Shown here: one piece after another, positions 6,639 through 14,958 of the stretch
Position numbering within the stretch: position 1 is the first letter of the stretch
How the letters are laid out: every line of letters starts with the position of its first letter
Assembly (NCBI GenBank): GCA_002338895.1
Contig: DDJH01000205.1
Coordinates: forward strand, 5,118 to 26,846
DNA length: 21,729 nt
Direction of reading: 5' to 3'
Source of the DNA: Lentisphaeria bacterium UBA1829
Lineage (GTDB): Bacteria; Verrucomicrobiota; Lentisphaeria; Victivallales; UBA1829
Made by a program: the position numbers and the translations under genes
Notes under the pieces: generated by a model
Databases searched by the model: none
Told to the model about the DNA's origin: nothing
Seen by the model: only the letters and a program-made list of their open reading frames with translations

Positions 6639-9600
6639 CTATTCCCGAATCAGTTCGTATGCAAGCGGAGCGAATTCGCCGCGGTCGTTGCGGAGCACAA
6701 ACGAGATGTGTCCATTCTGTTCGGCAAACGGGATCTCCTCCCGGCGTTTCCCGGAGGAGTCCAGCGCAAACAGACGAATTCGTCCTTTCGCGGAGTTTTT
6801 CAGTCCGACCCGGACAGACCCCGTCCTCAGCAGATAGGGGTACGAACCTTTCGCATGAACCCGGAGACGGGTTCCATACCGGGTGAAACGCCCGTTCGAT
6901 GGTTTGACATCCGTCAAATGCAGAAGAAGGATCCGGCAGCTCTCCGTCAGATTCCGATTGTCCAGACTTCCGGCAAAGACCGTGCTGAATGTTGAGTTTT
7001 CCTCCAGCCGAAGAGCGGCTCCCCGATTCGTTTTCCCCTGCTGAATCAGCGCTTCGCTCTTCGGCGTCACGACACGGAACAGATTGCTTTCCGGCTGGAA
7101 GGAGAGTTCCCCCGTGCAGGAGGTGCGGATCCCGGAAGTCGGGAATCCGGCCTTTTTCAGGAAGAGATCCGGATCCTTCCGGGCCGCATCTGCAAGCCGG
7201 GCAGCGGAGTCGGCCGGGAAAGAGTCTGCCTCCCCCGTCGCATCGGAAATGCGGATGCCGATCCGGCAGAACAGGCCGAGGCGCTGAAGAGCTTCCGGCG
7301 GAACTGCGTTCCGGGATTCCTTCCAGATCTTGTAGCTCCGCGCATACGGTCGTTTCCAAATCGTTTCCGGAATCTGCAGGGCCATCGTTTTTCCGGCCTC
7401 CTTCACATCTCTCCGCAGGAAGAAGAAATTCAGGATCCGGCTGGAAAAGAGAGAGATCGGATCATTCAGCGTATCGAACGTTCCCATTCCCCGGGTTCCC
7501 GGTTCCGGATCCGTATTTCCGGAATCCGAATCCGGCATTCCCCAGAAATCGAAGATTCCGTCGACTCCCTGGAACGCGGAAAGCGCCCCCATCACCGCTC
7601 CGCTTTCCGAACGCCAGGAGTTCGGCGCGCAGAAATGCCACTCCGTTATCATGAACGGTTTGCCGAAAATCCGGCACGAGATCGCATCCAGCGGCGAAGA
7701 GGCGAATTCCGAAATCGCGCTGACATCCCGGAACTCCATCGGATGCTTCCACTTGGGACCCGGAAATGCCGGATGGTCATGATAGGTGTGCAGATCCGTG
7801 TAATCGAACCGGTTCCGGATCGGAGCGAGAATGTACTCCCGTCCGGCGGAGATGTCGGAAACCGGGGCCTTGCACTTCAATTCCCGGAAGAGATCCTTGA
7901 AGTCGCGGTAAAGATCCAGATGAACCGCCGAAACATACTGTGCCCAGGTCGAATCCGCGGGCCGGGAATTTTCGGGCAGTCCGTTCTCCCGGCACCAGCG
8001 GGAGAAGCCCTGCCGGAAAACGGCGGAAAGCTGCGGATCCTTCGTCCCGTACTGCAGGAATTCATGCGACGTGAACATCTTGTCCTCGTTGATCAGTCCG
8101 ACCGACAGAAGAGCCGGATCTTCCGCAACCGTCATTCCTGTATAGGGATTCACGGTTCCAAGCAGTTGACGCGCAAACTCCTTCATCTCTTTTCTTGTCT
8201 CGGGGTCAAACAGGATCAGCGCCTTGTTGTAAAACGCATCCCCGATCGGATTCGTACGGGAGAAACCGCGCATCCGGATCGTGAAAAGATCCAGTGTCAC
8301 ATAAAAACCAAGCTCCTTGTACCGGGCAAACGTTCTGTGCCAGCGGTCGAGTTTCTCCTGATTGAAGATCAGTTTTGAGCCGTTCTGAACCAGATATTCG
8401 TCGAAATGGTGAAAGCGGACCGCGTTGTAGCCGACCGCCCGGAGGCGGAGAGGGAGCTCCTCCCGTTCCTTCTCCGTTGCAAACATCGCTCCCCAGTAGG
8501 CGACGTTCGTGCCGAAGAACCGAACCGGTATTTCCGGACGCTTTTCAAAATAGAAATGCTCTCCTTTCACAATCACCCGTCCGAATTTTCCCGCCGGGGC
8601 ATGCTTTTCAAATCCGGAAAAGTCCAGCGCGCTTCCGGGAAGCACCTGTCGGGAATACCGGAACGGTCGCCAGTTCCGCCCGGGGACAATCGGGCAGGAG
8701 ATTTCCCGGAGCGTATCCGTTTCAAACGGAATGTTTTTTCCCTCTGCCGCCGTCATCCCGACAACCATCCACAAGGTTTTTTCCTCCGTGACGAGCCGAA
8801 CGCTGCGGATCGGCTTCGGCTGCACGGCAAAGCGGCTGAGATAAAGTCCAATCGGCGCGGAAACGTTTTCCGCCCGCCATGCGACCATGCCGTTTTCCAG
8901 ACCGGACGGTGTCCACCAGTTTCCGACATCCCGGCCGTCGACCACCGGAATCTCCTGCGAGGAACCATCCTGATATTGCACCTGAATGGATCCGACCGTT
9001 CTTCCATTCTGGACCCAGGCCGCCGCATGCAGCAGATAGAGCCAGTCGGCCGTCACCCCTCCGCCGGGAATCTCCGCCGATTTCAGAAACCCCGGACGGG
9101 ATGAGTTCCGAAACACCAGAGAACTTTTCCCGTGATTTTTTCCCGGATCCACAATGTCAAACGGGATCTCCCCGAAATGCCGGAGACCGGTCTCCATGGG
9201 AGCCAGATCGTTCTCCGGTCCCTGATCGGTCCACCCTCCCCTGCCGTCGTTGGCGACAGGGTCCGCGAACCCCATGTTGGCGCTCTCCCGCAGAGAGAGG
9301 GACTGAAACTTCCATGGAACATACTCCACCTCCAGAGTCCAGTTCAATTTCTGAACCGGCGTCTCCCCCGTCGCACAGAGCAGACGGACATTACTGCCGT
9401 TTTTTCCATACCGTGCCACCTGCACCGGAGTCCGGAAGCCCGAAATTTTCAACGCTCCACGCCGCATCGGCACCACCAGCGCCTCCGCGCATTTCCGTTT
9501 GTGCAGGGTGCTGAACACCCATCGGAACCCCTCTTCCGGCTCCGGAAGCGCAACGTTCACAGTTTCATTCGACGCCATCCGGAATACAAGATTGCGTCCC

Positions 9601-9992
9601 TTCATCGCAGGATTGAACGTGAGTCCGATCCAGAGCTGCTTCACCTTCTGAGGACGGTCGGCGGAAAGACGCATACTCCACTCCAGTTTCCGCGGTCCGC
9701 GCACTTGAATCGAGGATTCCATCCGGAACTCCGCGCCGCCGGGCAGACGGCAGATTCCGCGAAGGGCATCCGCCGTTCCTGTCCAGTCGGACTTTCTCAT
9801 GCCGTCCGCAGCAATCGGCTCCAGAATCACCACATCCTGTTCAGCCCGGACAAACGGAAGGACCTTCCGACTTCCGTCCTCGGTAATCTGCATCTCCTTC
9901 CGGGGAGTGAGGAACGCCCACTCGGGCAGCTCCGCCAATCCGGTCAACGTCATTGCCGACAGCAGAAAAATCGACAGCAAACATCTTTTCAT
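6639..9992 (-). CDS. Very large secreted clan GH-A (GH5-like) glycoside hydrolase with uncharacterised N-terminal half
   Basis: 1117 aa from the ATG at 9992. An in-frame ATG at 10013 lacks a ribosome binding site, whereas the chosen start follows AAGGAG and opens a clean signal peptide (M-K-R-C-L-L-S-I-F-L-L-S-A, ending G-L-A). Residues about 22-460 are beta-rich and contain no domain I can name with confidence; about 310-410 has a galactose-binding-like look. Residues about 475-850 are a TIM-barrel glycosidase: G-L-I-N-E-D puts the acid/base at Glu636 and F-M-I-T-E-W-H the nucleophile at Glu784, the clan GH-A pattern of GH5. The last 200 residues are beta-rich. It lies 58 bases after pseudopilin 2 and is probably co-transcribed. 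The AraC gene upstream of that operon is the likely regulator. The substrate is unknown, and the large non-catalytic part suggests polymer binding. Confidence 0.85.
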   Translation of the reverse strand: MKRCLLSIFLLSAMTLTGLAELPEWAFLTPRKEMQITEDGSRKVLPFVRAEQDVVILEPIAADGMRKSDWTGTADALRGICRLPGGAEFRMESSIQVRGPRKLEWSMRLSADRPQKVKQLWIGLTFNPAMKGRNLVFRMASNETVNVALPEPEEGFRWVFSTLHKRKCAEALVVPMRRGALKISGFRTPVQVARYGKNGSNVRLLCATGETPVQKLNWTLEVEYVPWKFQSLSLRESANMGFADPVANDGRGGWTDQGPENDLAPMETGLRHFGEIPFDIVDPGKNHGKSSLVFRNSSRPGFLKSAEIPGGGVTADWLYLLHAAAWVQNGRTVGSIQVQYQDGSSQEIPVVDGRDVGNWWTPSGLENGMVAWRAENVSAPIGLYLSRFAVQPKPIRSVRLVTEEKTLWMVVGMTAAEGKNIPFETDTLREISCPIVPGRNWRPFRYSRQVLPGSALDFSGFEKHAPAGKFGRVIVKGEHFYFEKRPEIPVRFFGTNVAYWGAMFATEKEREELPLRLRAVGYNAVRFHHFDEYLVQNGSKLIFNQEKLDRWHRTFARYKELGFYVTLDLFTIRMRGFSRTNPIGDAFYNKALILFDPETRKEMKEFARQLLGTVNPYTGMTVAEDPALLSVGLINEDKMFTSHEFLQYGTKDPQLSAVFRQGFSRWCRENGLPENSRPADSTWAQYVSAVHLDLYRDFKDLFRELKCKAPVSDISAGREYILAPIRNRFDYTDLHTYHDHPAFPGPKWKHPMEFRDVSAISEFASSPLDAISCRIFGKPFMITEWHFCAPNSWRSESGAVMGALSAFQGVDGIFDFWGMPDSDSGNTDPEPGTRGMGTFDTLNDPISLFSSRILNFFFLRRDVKEAGKTMALQIPETIWKRPYARSYKIWKESRNAVPPEALQRLGLFCRIGIRISDATGEADSFPADSAARLADAARKDPDLFLKKAGFPTSGIRTSCTGELSFQPESNLFRVVTPKSEALIQQGKTNRGAALRLEENSTFSTVFAGSLDNRNLTESCRILLLHLTDVKPSNGRFTRYGTRLRVHAKGSYPYLLRTGSVRVGLKNSAKGRIRLFALDSSGKRREEIPFAEQNGHISFVLRNDRGEFAPLAYELIRE

Positions 9993-10050
9993 CGGGAAAC
10001 AATCTCCTTCCATTGTACGATTTGGTTGCAGGAATTTTCGATTTTCAGAC

Positions 10051-10824
10051 TTACAAGGTGGTCACTTCCAGACCTTTTTCATCCCGGAGGATACCGCTTC
10101 CGCGGCATTCGGATTTCAGCCTTCCGACGGAGAAGGTCCGTGCGCTTCCATCGAGCATGGAGGCATTCGCCTTCAGGCCATGTCGGACGGAAACACATGC
10201 ATCATTGGTGCCGAAAAAGCAGACCTGCGTTCCCTGCGGAGCTTCCCGGATACTGTCGGCAAGCACAATGGTCGATCCGGGCTGACGCTCCGGCAACCAG
10301 TCCCGAGCGGTCTTTCCGATCTGCGAGATCTTCACGGCAATGCTGGAATTCCACGCGCCGCCGAGATACCGATTCATGCCGAACATCTCCTCGGCGAAAA
10401 TTGAATTGCCGTTATAGCGCTCCTTGAGAGGAAGTGACGGACAGGTGAATTTCCGATACGGCCCCGGTTCCCAGGTCTGCCCTTCGGAAAGATTGTACAC
10501 CGTGTGCAGAAGACGTCTTCCCCAGGAAAGAGAACCGCTTTCCAGAGGATTTCCCGACTCATCCTTCATCGCCTGCGGTGACGGCAGATAATCGTCAAAC
10601 GAATTGGCATAGAGGGTCAGACCGAGCCCGGACTGTTTCAGATTGCTGAGACAGCCAATGCTCTGAGCTTTTTTCCGGGCACTGTTCAATGCCGGAAGAA
10701 GCATGCCCGCCAGGATGGCGATGATCGCAATCACGATCAGGAGCTCTATCAAAGTGAAATACAGATGCGTTTCCCTCAGGTGCTCTCTTCTCCGCGGAGT
10801 CCGGCGATAGGATCGTATTTTCAT
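10051..10824 (-). CDS. Pseudopilin-like protein 2 (prepilin-type N-terminus, H-X9-DG C-terminus)
   Basis: 257 aa. The leader is long and very basic (nine Arg or Lys in the first 17 residues), then L-Y-F23-T-L-I-E27-L-L and a hydrophobic helix to about residue 45. The position before Phe23 is Tyr instead of Gly. It shares with the other two copies [10 protein letters not shown]58-L-S-N-L-K-Q, T-C128-P-S and a terminal H215-nine-residues-D225-G motif; the residue after D-G is Ser rather than His. The middle is not obviously related to the other copies. ATG at 10824 follows AAGGAA. It heads the operon with the GH5-like gene and diverges from the AraC gene. It is expected to be exported and anchored by its N-terminal helix; the function is not known. 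Confidence 0.9.
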   Translation of the reverse strand: MKIRSYRRTPRRREHLRETHLYFTLIELLIVIAIIAILAGMLLPALNSARKKAQSIGCLSNLKQSGLGLTLYANSFDDYLPSPQAMKDESGNPLESGSLSWGRRLLHTVYNLSEGQTWEPGPYRKFTCPSLPLKERYNGNSIFAEEMFGMNRYLGGAWNSSIAVKISQIGKTARDWLPERQPGSTIVLADSIREAPQGTQVCFFGTNDACVSVRHGLKANASMLDGSARTFSVGRLKSECRGSGILRDEKGLEVTTL

Positions 10825-10867
10825 TTTTCAATTCCTTTCTTATGTTTTCATCAACAAAATATCAAAT

Positions 10868-10890
10868 CGGAAAAGCCGATCCGGAAAAGC
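10868..10890. repeat. Direct repeat in the AraC / pseudopilin 2 divergent region
   Basis: CGGAAAAGC occurs at 10868-10876 and again at 10882-10890, a 14-base period, next to a perfect 10-base palindrome TCTCCGGAGA (10891-10900). The first copy is also inside a small hairpin, ATCGG-AAAAG-CCGAT (10866-10880). Tandem half-sites are what AraC-family proteins bind, so this is a candidate operator, but it could equally be leader RNA structure because it lies downstream of the pseudopilin 2 promoter. Confidence 0.4.
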
Positions 10891-10949
10891 TCTCCGGAGA
10901 ATATTCCGAAGAAAAATGAAACAGGATTCTTGTTTTTCATTCTGCATAT

Positions 10950-10978
10950 ATTATAGTATACAGGAATTTTTTTGTCAA
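10950..10978 (-). promoter_or_regulatory. Consensus promoter of the pseudopilin 2 - GH5-like operon
   Basis: On the minus strand TTGACA (10978-10973) and TATAAT (10955-10950) are both perfect and separated by exactly 17 bases. The expected start near 10943 gives a leader of about 118 bases that carries the direct repeat and palindrome. The -10 region (TATACTATAATATA) is nearly palindromic and could also serve a plus-strand promoter for the AraC gene (TATAGT at 10952-10957 with a poor -35). Confidence 0.8.
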
Positions 10979-11031
10979 TAGGCATTTTGTCGATTTTTTT
11001 ATCAGTTTGATCGTTTAACAAGGAGGAAAAG

Positions 11032-11844
11032 ATGGCGGGAATCAAATACAAACGGCTGGAATCCGCGTCCGCATCGCTGCCGATGCCGAAAACATACTAC
11101 TCCACCGGAGAAAAAGTCCTGACGGAAAATGAGACGGAACGTTCTCAGGACATGAAAAATCCGTTTGTCGAACTGATCTGGGGAATCTCCGGAATCGGAG
11201 AAGTAACTCTGTACGGAGAGGTCTTCCAGATACGGGAAAACGATGTGTTCTACTACCTGCCGGGCGAACCGCACTTTTTCCGCAGTCTCTCTCCGGAATG
11301 GAAAAGCCGCTGGCTCTGTTTCGACGGACCGTTCGCCGAAGCGGTCATGCTCTCCTACCGATATCCGCGTCTTCAGAGCTCCTGCACTTTTCCGGAGGAT
11401 CTGTTCCGGCGAATCGATCAGGGAATCTGTGATACAGATCCCATTCAGATCCGGACAATGGCCGGACTGATCCTGGAAGTGCTGGCTCGCGCAGGAAGCT
11501 CCTCCGGACACGGAGTACACTCCGGTCTGATCGTGAAAAGCTGCATCGAACTGATCAAAAGCAATCTCGCAAATCCGGAACTGGATGTTTCCATGCTCTG
11601 CGGCCTTCTCCGGGTCCACCGGTCCACACTGACAAAACTTTTTTCGGAACGGATCGGACGAACTCCAGGACGCTGCATTCTGGATTATCGGTTTGAACTT
11701 GCCAAAACCCTTCTGCGGGGAAGCAGTCTGCCGATCGGCGAAGTCGCCGCCCGCTGCGGATTTACAGAGATCGGCTCCTTTTCCCGTTTCATCCGACGCG
11801 GAACGGGACTATCCCCGCTGGCATACCGGAAAGAGAAGCAGTAA
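11032..11844 (+). CDS. AraC-family transcriptional regulator
   Basis: 270 aa, starting at an ATG six bases after a strong AAGGAGGAAAAG. Residues about 45-100 look like the cupin-type sensing domain of AraC proteins (G-E-V-T-L-Y-G-E, D-V-F-Y-Y-L-P-G-E-P-H). The C-terminal 100 residues hold two helix-turn-helix motifs: about 185-205 (S-M-L-C-G-L-L-R-V-H-R-S-T-L-T-K-L-F) and 235-256 (I-G-E-V-A-A-R-C-G-F-T-E-I-G-S-F-S-R-F), ending G-L-S-P-L-A-Y-R as in the family. It most likely senses a sugar or oligosaccharide. It diverges from the pseudopilin 2 - GH5-like operon across about 200 bases, so that operon is the probable target, and it may also control itself. Its stop codon is only seven bases from the stop of the convergent lyase gene, with no terminator in between. 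Confidence 0.92.
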   Translation: MAGIKYKRLESASASLPMPKTYYSTGEKVLTENETERSQDMKNPFVELIWGISGIGEVTLYGEVFQIRENDVFYYLPGEPHFFRSLSPEWKSRWLCFDGPFAEAVMLSYRYPRLQSSCTFPEDLFRRIDQGICDTDPIQIRTMAGLILEVLARAGSSSGHGVHSGLIVKSCIELIKSNLANPELDVSMLCGLLRVHRSTLTKLFSERIGRTPGRCILDYRFELAKTLLRGSSLPIGEVAARCGFTEIGSFSRFIRRGTGLSPLAYRKEKQ

Positions 11845-11851
11845 TCGTTTC

Positions 11852-13876
11852 TCACCGCTCCGGAGAACTTCCGGCTTGGGAACTCTCCGGGAAAAACGCG
11901 ATCCGGATGCCGTTGACAATCAGCCCCTCTCCGGACCGTTTCACCTCCGCGGCCTTCTCCCCCAGGACGGCAAACAGCACAGCGGCGCTCTCAGGAGCCC
12001 CGGATCCGTAGGAGATCACGTGCGCGTTGCCGGCATCGGCCTCCTTCTGCTGACGGGCCTCATCCCAGATGCTGCACCGTTCCGAAACGATGTATCCCTT
12101 TGACACATCGGCATTTCCGCTTGTCTGAATCCACAGGGAAGCCTTCGGATGACGATACAGAAACTGCGCGGACTCCTTTTTTTCCAGCGTACTGTTCCAC
12201 AGCACATTGTTCAGATGAAGCCGGGACCGGAATCTGTATTTTTTCTCTCCGGCATCCAGCTGATCCAGAACGACAAGAATCCGATCCTTTTTCAGCCATG
12301 CAAATGTGCGGATCATCGTTTTCAGTTTCTGAGAATAGGCGCCGCGCAGATCCAGACGCACAAGCACCATCTCCGGAGTCTCCCGGAATTCAATACAGAC
12401 GTTTTTCTGCTTCCGGGCCGGAAGCTGGTCGGAGTCATCCAGAGTCACCGTGTTCGCCGCCGTGGTCCGGATGCTCCGCTGGTGGATCGGACGGCGGTAG
12501 AGATTGGTGTTCCCCGACGACATCACCAGAGGAGTCCCTCCCGCGGCAAACACAAAATTCCCGCTCTCCGGACGTTTATGCGCGTTCGACCGTGTGGGAA
12601 CATTGAAATAACAGCAGAAGACCGGATCGTTCACCTTCCAGCCGCCGCGGATGAAAATCTCTCCATTGGCGAACTGCCTTGTCAGCGGCAGAGCCAGCGC
12701 GTCCGGATCGGCAGTTTCCGGATCCTTCCCTCCGCCGGAGAGGAGCAGGTTCATGTTCCAGTTCCACCACGGTTTCCGCCACGGTGTGCGGGAGCCGAGA
12801 TAGGCGGCAACCGGATCCCCATACTCCAGGGCGAGAATGTACAGAGGGCCGAGCGGAGGAAGCGAAAAGTAATTGTCGTCCCCGAACGAGATCCGGTAAA
12901 ACTTTCCGGAACTGCGGACATCGTGATACAGCATCCATTGAGGGACCTTCCGGAGCGGTGAATCCTGAAAAAACTCCTTCCGCTCCTCCGGCGAAAGGTA
13001 CGGATACACGGAAGAAATCACACTCATTGCATATCCGGCATACCCCATGCCCTCGCCATAGCTGCCATCTTCTTCGAAAGCGCTCCGGAAATAGCGTTTC
13101 AGCGTCTGGAGAGCGAAGCGGGTTTTCGGAGCATCCTGAAAATATTTTGCAGACAGCAGCAGAGCTCCGCTCAGGATCGCGGTCCAGTTGTTGGGTTCCC
13201 ACTTCTGCCGCCGCATCAGGTCCTCGAAACAGGACTCCAGCACGTATTCGCGGTACCGGGATTCGATCCGGCGGATCTCCTCCTCGGAAAACAGTTCCCG
13301 GCAGCGAATCAGAATCCCGTTCAGGACCTGCGCGAACGGCAAGGTATGCAGATCCGCATAACGCCGTTTGACAGTATCCTTGTTCCAGACCCGAAGCATC
13401 TGCCCCATCCAGAACCACCGGTCAAGAGTCATGGCGTGCATGGTGTAGTCATGAATGAATGTTCCGATCAGCGGATTCCCGGTGAAGAAGTAGGTCTCCA
13501 GAAGCGGTTCGATTCCGAGATAGCGGAGCTGGTACGCGGGAACGACGTTTTTCGGAAGACTCCAGGAGTTGATGTACTGCAGCAGACGGACGGAGGTATC
13601 GTTCCAGGATTTTCTGCCGTTCGGGTCATCCCGGTAGAACTCGGCGATCCGGATCAGCGTCTCCCGGTCCGCAGGAAGCGGACGGAGATTTTTCAGACGG
13701 CGGATCCGTTCCACATCTATGGTCAGGTCCTTCCCCGAAAGAGGACGGAAGGCGGCGGGAGGTGTCAGCTTAAACTCCCGCATGTCCGGATAGATTCCCA
13801 GAAGAAGTTTCTCCTCGGCGGAAAAGAGGAAGATCCCGCTCCAGAGGGCGGTCAGCAGCATCAGCAGTTTTTTCAT
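11852..13876 (-). CDS. Secreted heparinase II/III-like polysaccharide lyase
   Basis: 674 aa with a signal peptide (M-K-K-L-L-M-L-L-T-A, ending F-S-A at about residue 20). Residues about 50-380 look like the alpha/alpha toroid of the heparinase II/III superfamily: E-P-N-N-W-T-A-I-L-S-G near 227-237 and E-D-G-S-Y-G-E-G-M-G-Y near 269-279. Residues about 400-670 are the beta-sandwich part with R-S-N-A-H-K-R-P-E-S-G-N-F near 429-441, at the place of the family's usual H-x-D-x-G-S-F. Such enzymes cleave uronic-acid polymers by beta-elimination. The PL family cannot be assigned; the Glu/Asn variants near His433 and A-A-N where A-H-N is common make the activity uncertain. ATG at 13876 follows TGGAG. 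It diverges from the IclR gene, shares an operator region with it, and has a near-consensus promoter. Confidence 0.82.
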   Translation of the reverse strand: MKKLLMLLTALWSGIFLFSAEEKLLLGIYPDMREFKLTPPAAFRPLSGKDLTIDVERIRRLKNLRPLPADRETLIRIAEFYRDDPNGRKSWNDTSVRLLQYINSWSLPKNVVPAYQLRYLGIEPLLETYFFTGNPLIGTFIHDYTMHAMTLDRWFWMGQMLRVWNKDTVKRRYADLHTLPFAQVLNGILIRCRELFSEEEIRRIESRYREYVLESCFEDLMRRQKWEPNNWTAILSGALLLSAKYFQDAPKTRFALQTLKRYFRSAFEEDGSYGEGMGYAGYAMSVISSVYPYLSPEERKEFFQDSPLRKVPQWMLYHDVRSSGKFYRISFGDDNYFSLPPLGPLYILALEYGDPVAAYLGSRTPWRKPWWNWNMNLLLSGGGKDPETADPDALALPLTRQFANGEIFIRGGWKVNDPVFCCYFNVPTRSNAHKRPESGNFVFAAGGTPLVMSSGNTNLYRRPIHQRSIRTTAANTVTLDDSDQLPARKQKNVCIEFRETPEMVLVRLDLRGAYSQKLKTMIRTFAWLKKDRILVVLDQLDAGEKKYRFRSRLHLNNVLWNSTLEKKESAQFLYRHPKASLWIQTSGNADVSKGYIVSERCSIWDEARQQKEADAGNAHVISYGSGAPESAAVLFAVLGEKAAEVKRSGEGLIVNGIRIAFFPESSQAGSSPER

Positions 13877-13913
13877 GGTCCATTCTCCAGTTTTTCAGAC
13901 AGACAATATCGGG

Positions 13914-13939
13914 AAAGCGGAAGGAATCCCGCTTTTTTT
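13914..13939 (+). terminator. Hairpin with T tract at the lyase transcript start
   Basis: AAAGCGG (13914-13920) and CCGCTTT (13929-13935) form a 7-bp stem with an eight-base loop, followed by more T on the plus strand to 13939. As a plus-strand element it resembles a weak intrinsic terminator ahead of the IclR gene. On the minus strand it occupies roughly the first 20 bases of the lyase mRNA, where a 5' stem-loop could stabilise it. Confidence 0.4.
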
Positions 13940-13940
13940 C

Positions 13941-13969
13941 ATTGTAATTCCGAACAGCCGGATTGTCAA
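13941..13969 (-). promoter_or_regulatory. Promoter of the lyase gene
   Basis: On the minus strand TTGACA (13969-13964, perfect) and TACAAT (13946-13941, five of six) are separated by 17 bases. The expected start is near 13934, about 58 bases before the ATG. The palindromic IclR-type site lies 31 bases upstream of the -35 box. Confidence 0.8.
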
Positions 13970-14000
13970 GAGGGGAAATGCGGAGAAACGCTCCGTTGTC

Positions 14001-14015
14001 TCTCCATTGTGGAGA
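14001..14015. promoter_or_regulatory. Candidate IclR operator A (perfect palindrome)
   Basis: TCTCCA-TTG-TGGAGA is a perfect 6-3-6 inverted repeat in the lyase/IclR divergent region. Read on the minus strand its core with flank (GTTCTCCACAATGGAGAG) matches site C at 17 of 18 positions. Its position suggests control of both the lyase and the IclR gene itself. See sites B and C. Confidence 0.65.
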
Positions 14016-14051
14016 ACCCGTCACCGGGAAGACCGCCTGGAACGGAAGCGC

Positions 14052-14079
14052 TTGACAGGGAAATTTGCCGCTGTATATT
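14052..14079 (+). promoter_or_regulatory. Promoter of the IclR-type regulator gene
   Basis: TTGACA (14052-14057, perfect) and TATATT (14074-14079, five of six) are separated by 16 bases. The expected start lies near 14086, about 24 bases before the ATG at 14110. Candidate operator A is 36 bases upstream of the -35 box. Confidence 0.7.
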
Positions 14080-14109
14080 TCCCGGAGGAAACGGGAAGGA
14101 GAAGAGCGT

Positions 14110-14841
14110 ATGAAGGACAAGATACAGGTTCTCGAACGGGCGTTTCATGTGCTCGAACAGATTGCGCAGGAAGGCGCCCGCCCGCATACGGTCGGCGAAC
14201 TGGCGGAGGAAAGCGGACTCAAGGTGCAGACCCTCTCCAAGATCGTGCGGACCCTGACCCTTCTCGGATATCTGGAAAATACGGGAAGGAAAAACGGCTA
14301 CATCCTCGGGGAGAAACTTCTCCGCCTGGCCGAGAGCTACCGGGATCCGGATATGCTGCGCCGCCTGGTCCGTCCATATCTGAAAACGTATGCCGAACAG
14401 ATCGGGGAGTACATCTGTTTTTCGGTGCTGCGGGGATACTATAAACGCATCGTCTGCAAAATCCGGGCGAAAAAAGCCAATCCCCGACTGCAATACACGT
14501 TCCCGGCGGAGGAGAATGCGTTTGAATCGCTTTCCGGGATCGCTCTGGTTTCCCGGACTCCGCGCGCCCGCCAGATCAAATTTTACGACCGCTACGGGAC
14601 GCCGCCTCTCTGGGGGAAACTCTCCCGCGACGAGTATCTTCAGAAAATGGAACAGACTGCGGGAGAGGAATTCAGCCTCTCCCGGGAGCTTCGTCCCGGC
14701 TATGTGATGGTCTGCTACCCGGTCATCTGCGAAGGGGAGCTGCTCGGAGAGCTCGGAACCTTCATGCCGGAGGAGTCCTATTCCGAAGCCGTTCCGGAAC
14801 TCCTGCATGACATCGCAGGGAAAATTGCACGAAATTACTGA
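14110..14841 (+). CDS. IclR-family transcriptional regulator
   Basis: 243 aa from the ATG at 14110, which follows AAGGAG by eight bases; an upstream in-frame TTG (14065) overlaps the promoter and is rejected. Residues about 4-65 are the winged helix-turn-helix of IclR proteins (I-Q-V-L-E-R-A-F-H-V-L at the start, T-V-G-E-L-A-E-E-S-G-L-K and L-S-K-I-V-R-T-L for the recognition part). Residues about 80-243 fit the IclR effector-binding domain, including a late G-Y-V-M-V-C-Y-P-V-I segment. It sits between a divergent lyase and a GH38 gene, and a palindrome shared by the promoters of the lyase, the GH38 gene and pseudopilin 3 is probably its binding site. The ligand is probably a breakdown product of the glycan. 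Repressor or activator mode cannot be read directly. Confidence 0.92.
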   Translation: MKDKIQVLERAFHVLEQIAQEGARPHTVGELAEESGLKVQTLSKIVRTLTLLGYLENTGRKNGYILGEKLLRLAESYRDPDMLRRLVRPYLKTYAEQIGEYICFSVLRGYYKRIVCKIRAKKANPRLQYTFPAEENAFESLSGIALVSRTPRARQIKFYDRYGTPPLWGKLSRDEYLQKMEQTAGEEFSLSRELRPGYVMVCYPVICEGELLGELGTFMPEESYSEAVPELLHDIAGKIARNY

Positions 14842-14853
14842 GAAGAGGTTCCT

Positions 14854-14868
14854 TCTCCACGATAAAGA
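14854..14868. promoter_or_regulatory. Candidate IclR operator B (upstream of GH38)
   Basis: TCTCCA-CGA-TAAAGA, four of six matches in the right half to the palindrome of site A, and followed like site C by GAGA. It lies just after the IclR stop codon. Its right end is 20 bases upstream of the GH38 -35 box and its centre 51 bases from the -10 box, the same geometry as site C. Confidence 0.5.
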
Positions 14869-14888
14869 GAGAACAGATCCCTTCCCTG

Positions 14889-14917
14889 TTGCATTTTTCT
14901 CCGAATCCGCGTATAAT
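14889..14917 (+). promoter_or_regulatory. Probable promoter of the GH38 gene
   Basis: TTGCAT (14889-14894, weak) and TATAAT (14912-14917, perfect) are separated by 17 bases. The expected start near 14924 gives a leader of about 35 bases with a strong AGGAAGGAG ribosome binding site. The weak -35 together with an operator centred near -63 fits an activated promoter; read-through from the IclR gene is also possible as no terminator lies between. Confidence 0.6.
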
Positions 14918-14958
14918 GAAAGACGAACACGCCGGAATTTTCAGGAAGGAGAAAAGAA

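Noticed and set aside
9132..10427. 431-codon plus-strand frame spanning the GH5-like gene and pseudopilin 2
   Set aside because: It crosses two real genes and their intergenic gap in antisense, and the product is Arg/His/Ser-rich without a domain.
13981..13995. CGGAG-AAACG-CTCCG inverted repeat next to operator A
   Set aside because: It has the opposite half-site order (GGAG before CTCC), is short, and has no second copy near sites B or C, so I do not count it as an IclR site.
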